DNA from: an uncultured Lachnospiraceae bacterium
Lineage (GTDB): Bacteria; Bacillota; Clostridia; Lachnospirales; Lachnospiraceae
DNA length: 64,000 nt
Assembly (NCBI GenBank): GCA_947644545.1
Contig: CANRZW010000005.1
Coordinates: forward strand, 83,205 to 147,204
Reading direction: 5' to 3'
Of this stretch, positions 27,658-35,520 are shown piece after piece. Numbering within the stretch: position 1 is the first letter of the stretch; every line of letters begins with the position of its first letter. Both the position numbers and the translations under genes were made by a program. The notes beneath the pieces were generated by a model that saw nothing but the letters and a program-made list of their open reading frames with translations, was not told the origin of the DNA and ran no database searches.

Positions 27658-27688
27658 CTGCTGTGAAAGGCAGAGACTTTCACAGCAG
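27658..27688. terminator. Perfect 12-bp hairpin after leuD
   Basis: CTGCTGTGAAAG (27658-27669) and CTTTCACAGCAG (27677-27688) form a perfect 12-base-pair stem with a 7-base loop directly after the leuD stop. No long T-run follows, so it may act with the next hairpin. Confidence 0.6.
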
Positions 27689-27705
27689 TCAGGAACTGCT
27701 TACGG

Positions 27706-27740
27706 GCCGTGTTATCCTCTTCGGACATCACGGCTTTTGT
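27706..27740 (+). terminator. Second hairpin and T-run after leuD
   Basis: GCCGTG (27706-27711) pairs with CACGGC (27729-27734), with an inner TCC/GGA pairing, followed by TTTTGT. This is the better intrinsic terminator of the leuCD unit and lies at the end of the convergent acetyltransferase gene. Confidence 0.65.
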
Positions 27741-27741
27741 A

Positions 27742-28344
27742 TTATATGTTGATCCGCCGGATCACGCGGCAGGGATTTCCGACAGCAAGTGAATTCTCCG
27801 GGATATCTTTCGTGACGACACTTCCTGCTCCGATTACACAGCCGTCTCCGATTGTCACACCCGGCAGTACGATTACGCCGCCGCCCAGCCAGCAGCCGCT
27901 GCCAATCCGGATCGGCAGTGCATAGGTACGGCAGAAATACTGCCCGCTCTCAGGATTCCAGTCAGGCGTCAGCCGGTCAGACAGCTCTACGGGATGCGTC
28001 GCCGTATAGAGCTGCACGTTGGAGGCAATGAGCACATGGTCGCCGATGGTGATCCGGTTACAGTCAACAAAGGTACAGTTCATATTGATCGACACATTAT
28101 TGCCGATGTAAATATTTTGTCCATAGTCACAGATAAACGGCTGCCCCACGGATACATTCGCACCGATACTGCCGAACAGCTGTCTTAGGATATCCGCCTT
28201 TTCGTTCTTTTGTTCATAGGCAAGCGCATGATATTCTTTCAGTAGTTTCCTTGCCTGAGTCTTATATTGCAGAAAAATCTCGTCATGGCAGTTATAGTAT
28301 TCGCCCGCCATACATTTCTCCAGTTCATTCTTAAGTTCGCTCAT
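27742..28344 (-). CDS. Maltose/galactoside O-acetyltransferase-family protein
   Basis: A 200-residue acyltransferase with the left-handed beta-helix fold. The N-terminal helical Mac domain (KCMAGEYYNCHDEIFLQYKTQARKLL-type) precedes hexapeptide repeats such as NIYIGNNVSINMNCTFVDCNRITIGDHVLIASNV, and the catalytic His is in YTATHPVE, all as in Maa, LacA and NodL. It uses acetyl-CoA to acetylate a sugar hydroxyl. The physiological acceptor is unknown. It is convergent with leuD and divergent from the XRE regulator gene. Confidence 0.9.
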   Translation of the reverse strand: MSELKNELEKCMAGEYYNCHDEIFLQYKTQARKLLKEYHALAYEQKNEKADILRQLFGSIGANVSVGQPFICDYGQNIYIGNNVSINMNCTFVDCNRITIGDHVLIASNVQLYTATHPVELSDRLTPDWNPESGQYFCRTYALPIRIGSGCWLGGGVIVLPGVTIGDGCVIGAGSVVTKDIPENSLAVGNPCRVIRRINI

Positions 28345-28631
28345 TCTGCCTCAACCTTCTTTGTTGTGTTGTTATCAGGGTATGATCATCCCTCGCATTC
28401 AATAATGCCTTGTATCGCTGTCGATGATACTGCAACTATATCATACAATTGACGGAGCTACAACGCCTTATCTGCCTTTTGACAAGCTGACTTTTTAGAC
28501 TGTGCCCGTTGCTCTGTAAGCGGCACTTTCCGGAAATTATCATGGTTGAAGTTCGCTGCAACAGACAGTTGTTTTACAACACGGGATGTATGGGATATCA
28601 TATCGGTATAACATGTAAGGAGGAAAAGAAT

Positions 28632-29375
28632 ATGCAGCAAATCGGTGAAAACATCAGCAGGTTCAGAAGAGAGCAGAACATGACACAGGACGAGTTTGCA
28701 TTACGGCTGGGCGTGACGCCGCAGGCCGTGAGCAAATGGGAGCGGGGATACAGTCTTCCGGATGTTACTCTGGTTGTACAGATCTGCCAGCTATTGAAAG
28801 TCCGGGCGGATACGTTATTGGGCATAGACAACGTATCTTTTTGTGAAAACGAGAATACCGCGGCAGAGCGGGAGATCAGGCAGAACCTGATCGCAGAGCC
28901 GCTCCGTGTCGAAATAGGCGTCGGGCTGATTTCCTGTATTTCGGAAGGATTAAAGACCGATTACGTAAATCAGTGCCGGAAGAAACTTGCCGCCGAGACA
29001 GGAATGCTCCTGCCGATTCTCAGAATTCGGGATTCCCTGCAGCTGTCAGAGACGGGACTTTGTATTACGGCTTATGATCAGGTGTTACTGCAAACGGAAT
29101 ATGCGGACACGGACGAACACACATTTTACAGGATCATTGATGAAACCGTCAGACTGTGCAAAGAGCATTATGACAGAATCTTAAACAAGCAGCTTGTCAA
29201 AAGCCTGCTGGATAATCTGCAGGCGCAATATCCGGGCACATTGGACGGCCTGGTGCCGGACAGGGCAGGATATTACGAAGTCATGGAATATCTGCGTAAG
29301 ACGATCGCGCAGAAAGGGAATCTTCGGGATCTGATCCACATTATGGAGGAGCTGGAATGCGGATTTTATCGTTGA
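28632..29375 (+). CDS. XRE-family helix-turn-helix regulator with C-terminal unknown domain
   Basis: A 247-residue protein. Residues 1-65 are a Cro/CI-type HTH: IGENISRFRREQNMTQDEFALRLGVTPQAVSKWERGYSLPDV. Residues about 75-247 form a domain I do not recognise, with LLPILRIRDSLQLSETGLCITAYDQVLL and a helical C-terminus. The ATG at 28632 has AAGGAGGAAAAG in front; a much longer upstream in-frame extension lacks one. It stands divergent from the acetyltransferase and just ahead of a promoter module that recurs 900 bases later; whether the regulator acts there is unknown. Confidence 0.8.
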   Translation: MQQIGENISRFRREQNMTQDEFALRLGVTPQAVSKWERGYSLPDVTLVVQICQLLKVRADTLLGIDNVSFCENENTAAEREIRQNLIAEPLRVEIGVGLISCISEGLKTDYVNQCRKKLAAETGMLLPILRIRDSLQLSETGLCITAYDQVLLQTEYADTDEHTFYRIIDETVRLCKEHYDRILNKQLVKSLLDNLQAQYPGTLDGLVPDRAGYYEVMEYLRKTIAQKGNLRDLIHIMEELECGFYR

Positions 29376-29414
29376 TAGTGGTTGCTTTCCGGGATAGAAC
29401 AGGATATACTGAGA
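29374..29414 (+). promoter_or_regulatory. Promoter module A (GATAGTGGTTGCTTT type)
   Basis: TTGCTT at 29382-29387 and TATACT at 29405-29410 with a 17-base spacer. The 15 bases GATAGTGGTTGCTTT at 29374-29388 are repeated exactly at module B (30282). It overlaps the end of the XRE gene and serves the next gene, 42 bases downstream. Confidence 0.65.
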
Positions 29415-29451
29415 CAAAGAACGATAACGGGCAAAGCGAAAGAAAGAGACC

Positions 29452-30177
29452 ATGATCAACAGAGTCAGCGACAACGATTATTATGATTACAAAAAATTAA
29501 ATATGCCAACGGCCGCGGATACGAACAGCAACGGGGAGAAATTCAGCCTGGGTTACCAGCGTGCCGATGACAAAAAAGAGGAGGAAGATAACAAAGAGAA
29601 GATCTCCAAAAACGGACTGGATAAAAACCTTGCCGGGAACAGATCTCGCACGGTATTGCAGAGCGGTGTCAAGCTGGAGCTGTCCGGAAAGGGGCCGGAA
29701 CAGGAAACAGCGGCGAAGGAAGATACCTTTTCGGATTTGTTTCGCACCGTCCGCTCCTGGATCACCACATTTATCCAATCTTTCAAGGGACTTCTTGACA
29801 GGATCTGGAACGATCCGGCGCCCGAAGATACGGTATTGTCCGCAGAAGAGGCGCCGCTTGAAGAGACGGACCGGTTATCGGAAGAGTATCTGGAGATGAA
29901 TCCGGATGTATTGTCGGCAGAGACGGGACAGACGGCCGCTAAGACACCGGAAGAAGTAATGTCCGACAATATGAAGAAGGACAAAGAGATTCAGCAGTAT
30001 CTGCGCTCCGGCAATCTGGAACAGGTACTCAACCTGCTGACGGAGAACGGCCATAAGACCATGGCCAGGAATTCTTCCCTGTTGACTTACTACGATCGGA
30101 CCGGCAGGCTTACGTCCTTAAGCGCGTCGGATCAGGAACGGATCCTGCACGGTGACCGGCATGTGAAGAAACTATAG
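29452..30177 (+). CDS. Hydrophilic protein of unknown function
   Basis: A 241-residue, very hydrophilic protein with no signal sequence. The first 80 residues are rich in Asp, Asn and Lys and look disordered (QRADDKKEEEDNKEKISK). A short amphipathic or hydrophobic stretch lies around residues 95-115 (FRTVRSWITTFIQSFKGLLDRIW). The C-terminal 60 residues (MKKDKEIQQYLRSGNLEQVLNLLTENGHKTMARNSSLLTYYDRTGRL-type) look folded and helical. I recognise no named family. The same promoter type as the downstream nuclease-like gene suggests they may respond together. Confidence 0.6.
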   Translation: MINRVSDNDYYDYKKLNMPTAADTNSNGEKFSLGYQRADDKKEEEDNKEKISKNGLDKNLAGNRSRTVLQSGVKLELSGKGPEQETAAKEDTFSDLFRTVRSWITTFIQSFKGLLDRIWNDPAPEDTVLSAEEAPLEETDRLSEEYLEMNPDVLSAETGQTAAKTPEEVMSDNMKKDKEIQQYLRSGNLEQVLNLLTENGHKTMARNSSLLTYYDRTGRLTSLSASDQERILHGDRHVKKL

Positions 30178-30281
30178 AAAGATTCTCGGAGCATATTCGG
30201 GAAGGCATTGCAACAAAGGCATGGCTGTATGGTCATGCTTTTTCTTGTGTGCAGCCACTGTTATTCATTGCCCGGAAATCT

Positions 30282-30320
30282 GATAGTGGTTGCTTTTGAG
30301 GTGAGAAAAAGATATACTGA
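30282..30320 (+). promoter_or_regulatory. Promoter module B (GATAGTGGTTGCTTT type)
   Basis: TTGCTT at 30290-30295 and TATACT at 30313-30318, spacer 17 bases. It shares 15 upstream bases and GATATACTGA around the -10 with module A, while the spacers differ. It lies 166 bases before the gene at 30484. Confidence 0.65.
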
Positions 30321-30363
30321 ATCAGAGAATACCGGAATTTCTATAATAAACACTTTACGAAAC

Positions 30364-30399
30364 AAAACACTTGTTCGGAACATGAGTTTCTGCTATACT
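30364..30399 (+). promoter_or_regulatory. Promoter with a LexA-like box over the -35
   Basis: TTGTTC (30371-30376) and TATACT (30394-30399) with a 17-base spacer form a second promoter for the gene at 30484. The 14 bases AAAACACTTGTTCG at 30364-30377 differ from an ideal CGAAC-N4-GTTCG LexA (Cheo/DinR) box at two positions. The overlap with the -35 is the typical place for LexA repression. GTTCGGAAC immediately beside it adds a second small palindrome. Confidence 0.5.
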
Positions 30400-30483
30400 A
30401 TGATAGAAGATCGCAGCACATAATCTGATTCTTATGAACAGGCGATCTGGCAAATACAATCGCGACAGTAAGGAACAACGGCT

Positions 30484-31236
30484 GTGAACACACTAAATAA
30501 GGAGGCTTTTGAGCAGGCGAAGCTCAAAGTGCTTTTAAAACAGAACGAGCCCCACGGCTTCGGTACATTGCAGGAGAAGACGGTTCATGCGGTGATGAAG
30601 CTATATTACGAGCCGAATGAAGATTATCATGAAGTACCGATCGAGGGTTATATCGCGGATATTTATACGGGAGAACGCATCATAGAGATCCAGAACGGCA
30701 ACTTTAACAGGCTGCGGCCGAAGCTGGAAGCCTTTTTACCGCTGTATCCTGTAACGGTGGTCTATCCGATTCCGCACCACAAATGGCTGATCTGGATGGA
30801 TGAGGCGACGGGAGAGCTGTCGAAGAAGCACAAGTCTCCCGTCACCGGCAATGTCTATCTCGCGTTTCCGGAGCTGTATCGGATCAAGCAGTTTCTGGGA
30901 CATCCCAACCTGTCCTTTGCCTTTCCACTGCTGGACATTGATGAGTACAGGCTGTTAAACGGCTGGAGCAAGAACAGAAAGAGAGGCTCGAGCCGCTACG
31001 ACAGGATGCCTTTAGCTCTTTTTGATGAGGTACGGATCGAGCGGGTGGAGGATTTCCTGCAGCTTGTGCCCTATGAACTGGAGGAGCCTTTTACGGTAAG
31101 AGAGTTCGCGAAGGCCGCCGGGATCCACCGGGATCTGTCAGGATCGGCGCTGCCTCTGCTTACTTATATGCAGCTGCTTTCGCGGGCCGGTAAGCGAGGG
31201 CGGGAGTATTTATATGAAGTGAATGAGTTAAAGTAG
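30484..31236 (+). CDS. Nuclease-fold-like protein with winged-helix C-terminus, function unknown
   Basis: A 250-residue cytoplasmic protein. Residues about 10-110 contain LQEKTVHAVMKLYYEP, VPIEGYIADIYTGERIIEIQNGNFNRLRPKL, and VTVVYPIPHHKWLIW. The spacing of E, D and E-I-Q in a beta strand resembles the PD-(D/E)xK nuclease core with Gln in place of Lys. Residues about 195-250 (FTVREFAKAAGIHRDLSG ... GKRGREYLYEV) look like a winged helix. Proteins of this kind occur in many Clostridia but I know of no established function. GTG is used as start, with AAGGAA 8 bases before. Control by two promoters, one with a LexA-like box, hints at a DNA-damage link. Confidence 0.65.
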   Translation: MNTLNKEAFEQAKLKVLLKQNEPHGFGTLQEKTVHAVMKLYYEPNEDYHEVPIEGYIADIYTGERIIEIQNGNFNRLRPKLEAFLPLYPVTVVYPIPHHKWLIWMDEATGELSKKHKSPVTGNVYLAFPELYRIKQFLGHPNLSFAFPLLDIDEYRLLNGWSKNRKRGSSRYDRMPLALFDEVRIERVEDFLQLVPYELEEPFTVREFAKAAGIHRDLSGSALPLLTYMQLLSRAGKRGREYLYEVNELK

Positions 31237-31256
31237 ATGTAAAACGGGGTTTTCTT

Positions 31257-33452
31257 ATGGGAATGATCATATTAGTACACGGGATCGGCTTGCTGATCTG
31301 CTTTGTCATGGTCCTGTTTGTATGGAGGGCCAGGCCCTCGGTACAGCAGAAGATTCTGCTGGTAGGGACGATCTGTACTTTTCTGGATGTGACAGGATAT
31401 TTTCTGGAACTGCAGAGCGTCAGTGAGGAAGCGGCGCGCCTTTCCATCAAGATCGAGTATATCGGTACCACGCTGGGATTGCTCAGCTTCCTGTATTTTT
31501 CCTGTCTGTACAGTAACCATCGGAAAGATTGGCATGTCAGACTGATCAAGCGTTTCTATACGATCGATCATCTGTTTATTCTGGCTGTTGTGTTTACGAA
31601 CGATTCCAATACGATCTTCTACAGAAAAGTGGAGCGCGTCGTACAGAACGGCAACTATCTGTGGTCCATCGTGCCGGGGCCGGTCTATTACTGGTGGGGC
31701 GCGACAACGATGATCCTCGGGCTTCTGATTTCTTTCATTGTGCTGCAGTCGGCGCTGGAACACAGGGGTGAGAAGCGCCCGGAGCTGTTTCTGCTCTGTC
31801 TGGCATCGCTGAATCCGATCTGTCTGTGGCTTTTCCGAGTGGCCGGGGTATTCGGATATTACGATCCTTATCCGATGTCCATGGTGATCACGGAATGTTT
31901 CCTCGTGTTTGTCATGTATAAATACCGCTTGTTTGACACGGTCAAGACGGCCAAGGATCGGGTGATTGACAATATCAGAGAAGGAATTCTCGTCACCGAC
32001 CACACCGGGGAGGTTATCTACTTAAACCGGGAGATTTCAAGGATCTTTCCGGAGGTTGACTGGAAGGAAAAACAAGAGATCGAGGAGACGGTATTTGCTT
32101 TCCTGGAGCAGCATCAGGAGGGATTTACGGTAAGGGACAAATATTACCAGTGGGAAGCCGGCGAGATCTTTGACGATAACCATCGCCGTGCGGGCGTGCT
32201 CTATCGTATCAGCGACAGGACAGAAGGGCATCTGTACACGCGGCAGCTGATCAGCCTGAAGGAGGAAGCCGAGCGTGCCAACACAGCCAAGAGCGTTTTC
32301 CTTGCACATATGTCCCACGAGATACGAACGCCGATCAATGCGGTTCTGGGAATGAATGAGATGATCCTGCGTGAGAACTGTTCTGACTCCATCAAGGATT
32401 ATGCCCTGAATATCCAGAATGCAGGCAAGATACTGCTCTCCATCATCAATGACATCCTGGATCTGTCCAAGATAGAATCCGGACAGATAGAGATCGTGGA
32501 GAAGAATTATCATCTGGGCAAAATGCTGATCGATATTGAGAATATGATGACCATGCGGGCGGAGGAGGGCAGTCTTGCTTTACACATTCAGGCAGATCCG
32601 ATGCTGCCGGAGATGCTCTACGGGGACGAGCAGCGGATCAAACAGTGCATCATCAACTTCCTGACCAATTCGATCAAATATACAAGAGAGGGACAGGTCA
32701 CGCTTAAGGTAGACTTTACGGACAAGGACAAAGATAACATCGACCTGCAGATCACCGTGGAAGATACCGGTATCGGCATCGAGGAGGATAAGCTTTCCGT
32801 GCTCTTTGACCCGTTTGTCAGATTGGACAGATCAAAGAACGAGAACATAGAAGGAACGGGGCTGGGGTTAAGCATTACGAAGAATCTGATCGACAGAATG
32901 AACGGCAGTCTGCGTGTTGAGAGCGTGTACGGGGAGGGAAGCGTTTTTGCGTTTACAGTCCCGCAGAGAGTTGCCAGTCCGGAGCTGTTAGGAGACTACA
33001 GAGAAAGGCTGCGCCGGGTCGCAGAACGGGAATATTCCCGAGAGAAATTCGTCGCGCCGGAAGCTAAGATTCTGGCGGTGGATGATAATCGCGTCAACAT
33101 TACAGTGGCAAAGGGCCTGTTAAAAAGATTAAAAGTTCAGTTTGATTCTGCGATAAGCGGACAGGAATGTCTTGCCAAATTCGGCAAAAACGATTATGAT
33201 ATCATTCTGCTGGATCATATGATGCCCGTGATGGATGGCGTGGAGACGCTGCACCGGCTGCAGGAGACGGAACGTTACCGGCGCAAGATGCCTGTCGTCA
33301 TCGCGCTTACGGCCAATGCCGTCACGGGAGCAAGAGAGAAGTATCTCGAAGAGGGCTTTACGGATTATCTGTCGAAGCCCATCGATCACAAGAAACTGGA
33401 AGAAATGATCCGTACATACCTGCCGGAGGATATGATCCGGTACGATGGGTGA
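31257..33452 (+). CDS. Hybrid sensor histidine kinase/response regulator
   Basis: A 731-residue hybrid kinase. Residues 1-215 are a seven-helix membrane sensor region of the HisKA_7TM kind. A PAS-like segment (about 228-330, DNIREGILVTDHTGEVIYLNREI) leads to a dimerisation/phosphoacceptor helix with LAHMSHEIRTPINAVLG near residue 350. The ATPase domain shows the N box (NFLTNSIKYT), G1 (EDTGIGIEEDK) and G2 (GTGLGLSI). Residues about 605-725 are a receiver domain with acidic VDDN, phosphoacceptor Asp in IILLDHMMPVMDG and Lys in YLSKPID. No output regulator or transporter is adjacent, so the signal and target are unknown. It ends 78 bases before a topoisomerase gene. Confidence 0.92.
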   Translation: MGMIILVHGIGLLICFVMVLFVWRARPSVQQKILLVGTICTFLDVTGYFLELQSVSEEAARLSIKIEYIGTTLGLLSFLYFSCLYSNHRKDWHVRLIKRFYTIDHLFILAVVFTNDSNTIFYRKVERVVQNGNYLWSIVPGPVYYWWGATTMILGLLISFIVLQSALEHRGEKRPELFLLCLASLNPICLWLFRVAGVFGYYDPYPMSMVITECFLVFVMYKYRLFDTVKTAKDRVIDNIREGILVTDHTGEVIYLNREISRIFPEVDWKEKQEIEETVFAFLEQHQEGFTVRDKYYQWEAGEIFDDNHRRAGVLYRISDRTEGHLYTRQLISLKEEAERANTAKSVFLAHMSHEIRTPINAVLGMNEMILRENCSDSIKDYALNIQNAGKILLSIINDILDLSKIESGQIEIVEKNYHLGKMLIDIENMMTMRAEEGSLALHIQADPMLPEMLYGDEQRIKQCIINFLTNSIKYTREGQVTLKVDFTDKDKDNIDLQITVEDTGIGIEEDKLSVLFDPFVRLDRSKNENIEGTGLGLSITKNLIDRMNGSLRVESVYGEGSVFAFTVPQRVASPELLGDYRERLRRVAEREYSREKFVAPEAKILAVDDNRVNITVAKGLLKRLKVQFDSAISGQECLAKFGKNDYDIILLDHMMPVMDGVETLHRLQETERYRRKMPVVIALTANAVTGAREKYLEEGFTDYLSKPIDHKKLEEMIRTYLPEDMIRYDG

Positions 33453-33529
33453 GTGGCAAATGCTTATGCAGATTGGACGATCGGCTCATTGCCATGGAAA
33501 CAAACAGGAAACAAGAGGTGCATAACAAT

Positions 33530-35461
33530 ATGGCGAAGACAAATACAGCAAACACTTACGATGCCTCGAGCATCACCGTACTGGAGGGCTTAGAGGCGGT
33601 GCGTGTCCGGCCGGGCATGTATATCGGCAGCGTTTCCACCAAGGGACTGAATCATCTGATCTATGAGATCATGGACAACGCGGTGGATGAGCATCTGGCG
33701 GGATACTGTTCCACCATACATGTGACGCTGGAGGCGGACGGATCGGCCACAATCTCGGACAACGGGCGGGGCATTCCGGTGGGGATGCACGAAAAGGGCA
33801 TCAGCGCGGAGCGTCTTGTCTTTACCACGCTTCACGCGGGCGGCAAATTCGACAACGACGCTTACAAGACCAGCGGCGGCCTGCATGGCGTAGGCTCTTC
33901 GGTGGTAAATGCCCTGTCGGCGCATATGCATGTGACGGTGAAGACCGGCGGCTATATTTATGAAGACCGGTATGAGAGAGGCATTCCCACGCTGGAACTG
34001 CAGGACGGCCTCCTGCCGGTGGTGGGAAAGACAAAGGAATCCGGCACTACCATTAATTTCCTGCCTGACGATACCATATTCGACCGGACGCGGTTTAAGG
34101 AGGACGAAGTAAAAAGCCGTCTTCATGAAACCTCTTATCTGAACCCGGCTCTGACGATCGTCTATGAGGATAAGCGCAGGGAAGAGACCGAACATATCGA
34201 ATATCATGAGCCGGAGGGCATCATCGGCTTCATCAAGGATATGAACAAATCCAAGGAAGCCATCCATGATGTGATCTATTACAAAGGAGAATCGGAAGGA
34301 ATCACGGTGGAGGTGGCGCTGCAGTATGTGAATGAATTTCACGAAAACGTGCTGGGCTTCTGCAACAATATTTACAATGCGGAGGGCGGCACCCATCTGA
34401 CCGGTTTTAAAACCATGTTTACCAACGTGATCAATACCTATGCCAGAGGTTTAAATATCCTAAAAGAAAAGGATGTCAATTTTACCGGTGCGGACGTACG
34501 TAACGGCATGACCGCCGTGGTATCCATCAAGCATCCGGATCCACGGTTTGAGGGACAGACGAAGACCAAACTGGATAACCAGGATGCGGCGAAGATCGTG
34601 AGCAAGGTGACCGGGGAGGAGATCGTCCGCTTCTTTGACCGCAATCTGGAAACCTTGAAGAGTATCATTGGCTGTGCGGAGAAAGCGGCGAAGATCCGTA
34701 AGACGGAGGAGAAAGCAAAGACGAATCTGCTGACCAAACAGAAATTCTCCTTCGATTCCAATGGCAAACTGGCCAACTGCGAGTCCAGGGACGCCTCCAA
34801 ATGCGAGATTTTTATCGTGGAGGGAGATTCTGCGGGCGGCAGCGCCAAGACTGCACGTAACCGCATGTTTCAGGCGATACTGCCTATCCGCGGTAAGATC
34901 CTGAATGTGGAGAAGGCCAGTATCGATAAGATCCTCGCCAACGCGGAGATCAAGACGATGATCAATGCGTTTGGATGCGGTTTTTCGGAAGGGTACGGCA
35001 ATGACTTCGATATCAGTAAACTGCGCTATGACAAGATCATCATTATGGCCGATGCGGACGTGGATGGCGAACATATTTCCACCCTGCTTCTGACATTGTT
35101 TTACCGGTTCATGCCGGAACTAATCTATGAGGGACACGTATATATCGCCATGCCGCCTTTATATAAGGTCATGCCCTCCAAAGGAAAAGAAGAATATCTT
35201 TATGACGATAAGGCGCTGGAGAAGTACCGGAAGCGTCACAAAGGGCCTTTTACCCTGCAGCGGTATAAGGGTCTGGGCGAGATGGACGCAGAACAGCTGT
35301 GGGAAACCACCCTGGATCCGGACACCAGGCTGTTAAAGCAGGTGGAGATCGAGGATGCCCGCATGGCTACGGAAGTGACAGAGATGCTGATGGGGACGGA
35401 GGTACTGCCGCGTAAGGAATTCATCTACCAGCACGCGCAGGATGCGGAACTGGATATCTAG
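33530..35461 (+). CDS. parE: Type IIA topoisomerase subunit B, probably ParE
   Basis: A 643-residue GyrB/ParE-family ATPase subunit. The GHKL ATP site is clear (EIMDNAVDEHLAGY; ISDNGRGIPVGMHEK; KTSGGLHGVGSSVVNALS). The Toprim domain has EGDSAGGSAK and ADADVDGEHI, and the end has LQRYKGLGEMDAEQLWETTLDP. GyrB and ParE cannot be separated by these motifs alone. Pairing with a subunit A that lacks a GyrA box, and the absence of dnaA, recF and other origin genes here, favour the topoisomerase IV set. ATG 33530 has AGAGGTG 10 bases before it. An alternative longer start at 33449 overlaps the kinase gene. Confidence 0.85.
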   Translation: MAKTNTANTYDASSITVLEGLEAVRVRPGMYIGSVSTKGLNHLIYEIMDNAVDEHLAGYCSTIHVTLEADGSATISDNGRGIPVGMHEKGISAERLVFTTLHAGGKFDNDAYKTSGGLHGVGSSVVNALSAHMHVTVKTGGYIYEDRYERGIPTLELQDGLLPVVGKTKESGTTINFLPDDTIFDRTRFKEDEVKSRLHETSYLNPALTIVYEDKRREETEHIEYHEPEGIIGFIKDMNKSKEAIHDVIYYKGESEGITVEVALQYVNEFHENVLGFCNNIYNAEGGTHLTGFKTMFTNVINTYARGLNILKEKDVNFTGADVRNGMTAVVSIKHPDPRFEGQTKTKLDNQDAAKIVSKVTGEEIVRFFDRNLETLKSIIGCAEKAAKIRKTEEKAKTNLLTKQKFSFDSNGKLANCESRDASKCEIFIVEGDSAGGSAKTARNRMFQAILPIRGKILNVEKASIDKILANAEIKTMINAFGCGFSEGYGNDFDISKLRYDKIIIMADADVDGEHISTLLLTLFYRFMPELIYEGHVYIAMPPLYKVMPSKGKEEYLYDDKALEKYRKRHKGPFTLQRYKGLGEMDAEQLWETTLDPDTRLLKQVEIEDARMATEVTEMLMGTEVLPRKEFIYQHAQDAELDI

Positions 35462-35520
35462 GCTACCGGTACAGGCCGCAGACAGGATGAGAGCATGTGT
35501 AAGGAGGCATACTGACAGGT

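Noticed and set aside
28345..28631. Clear promoters between the acetyltransferase and XRE genes
   Set aside because: Several AT-rich stretches and small palindromes exist, but no pair of hexamers with acceptable spacing could be defended on either strand.
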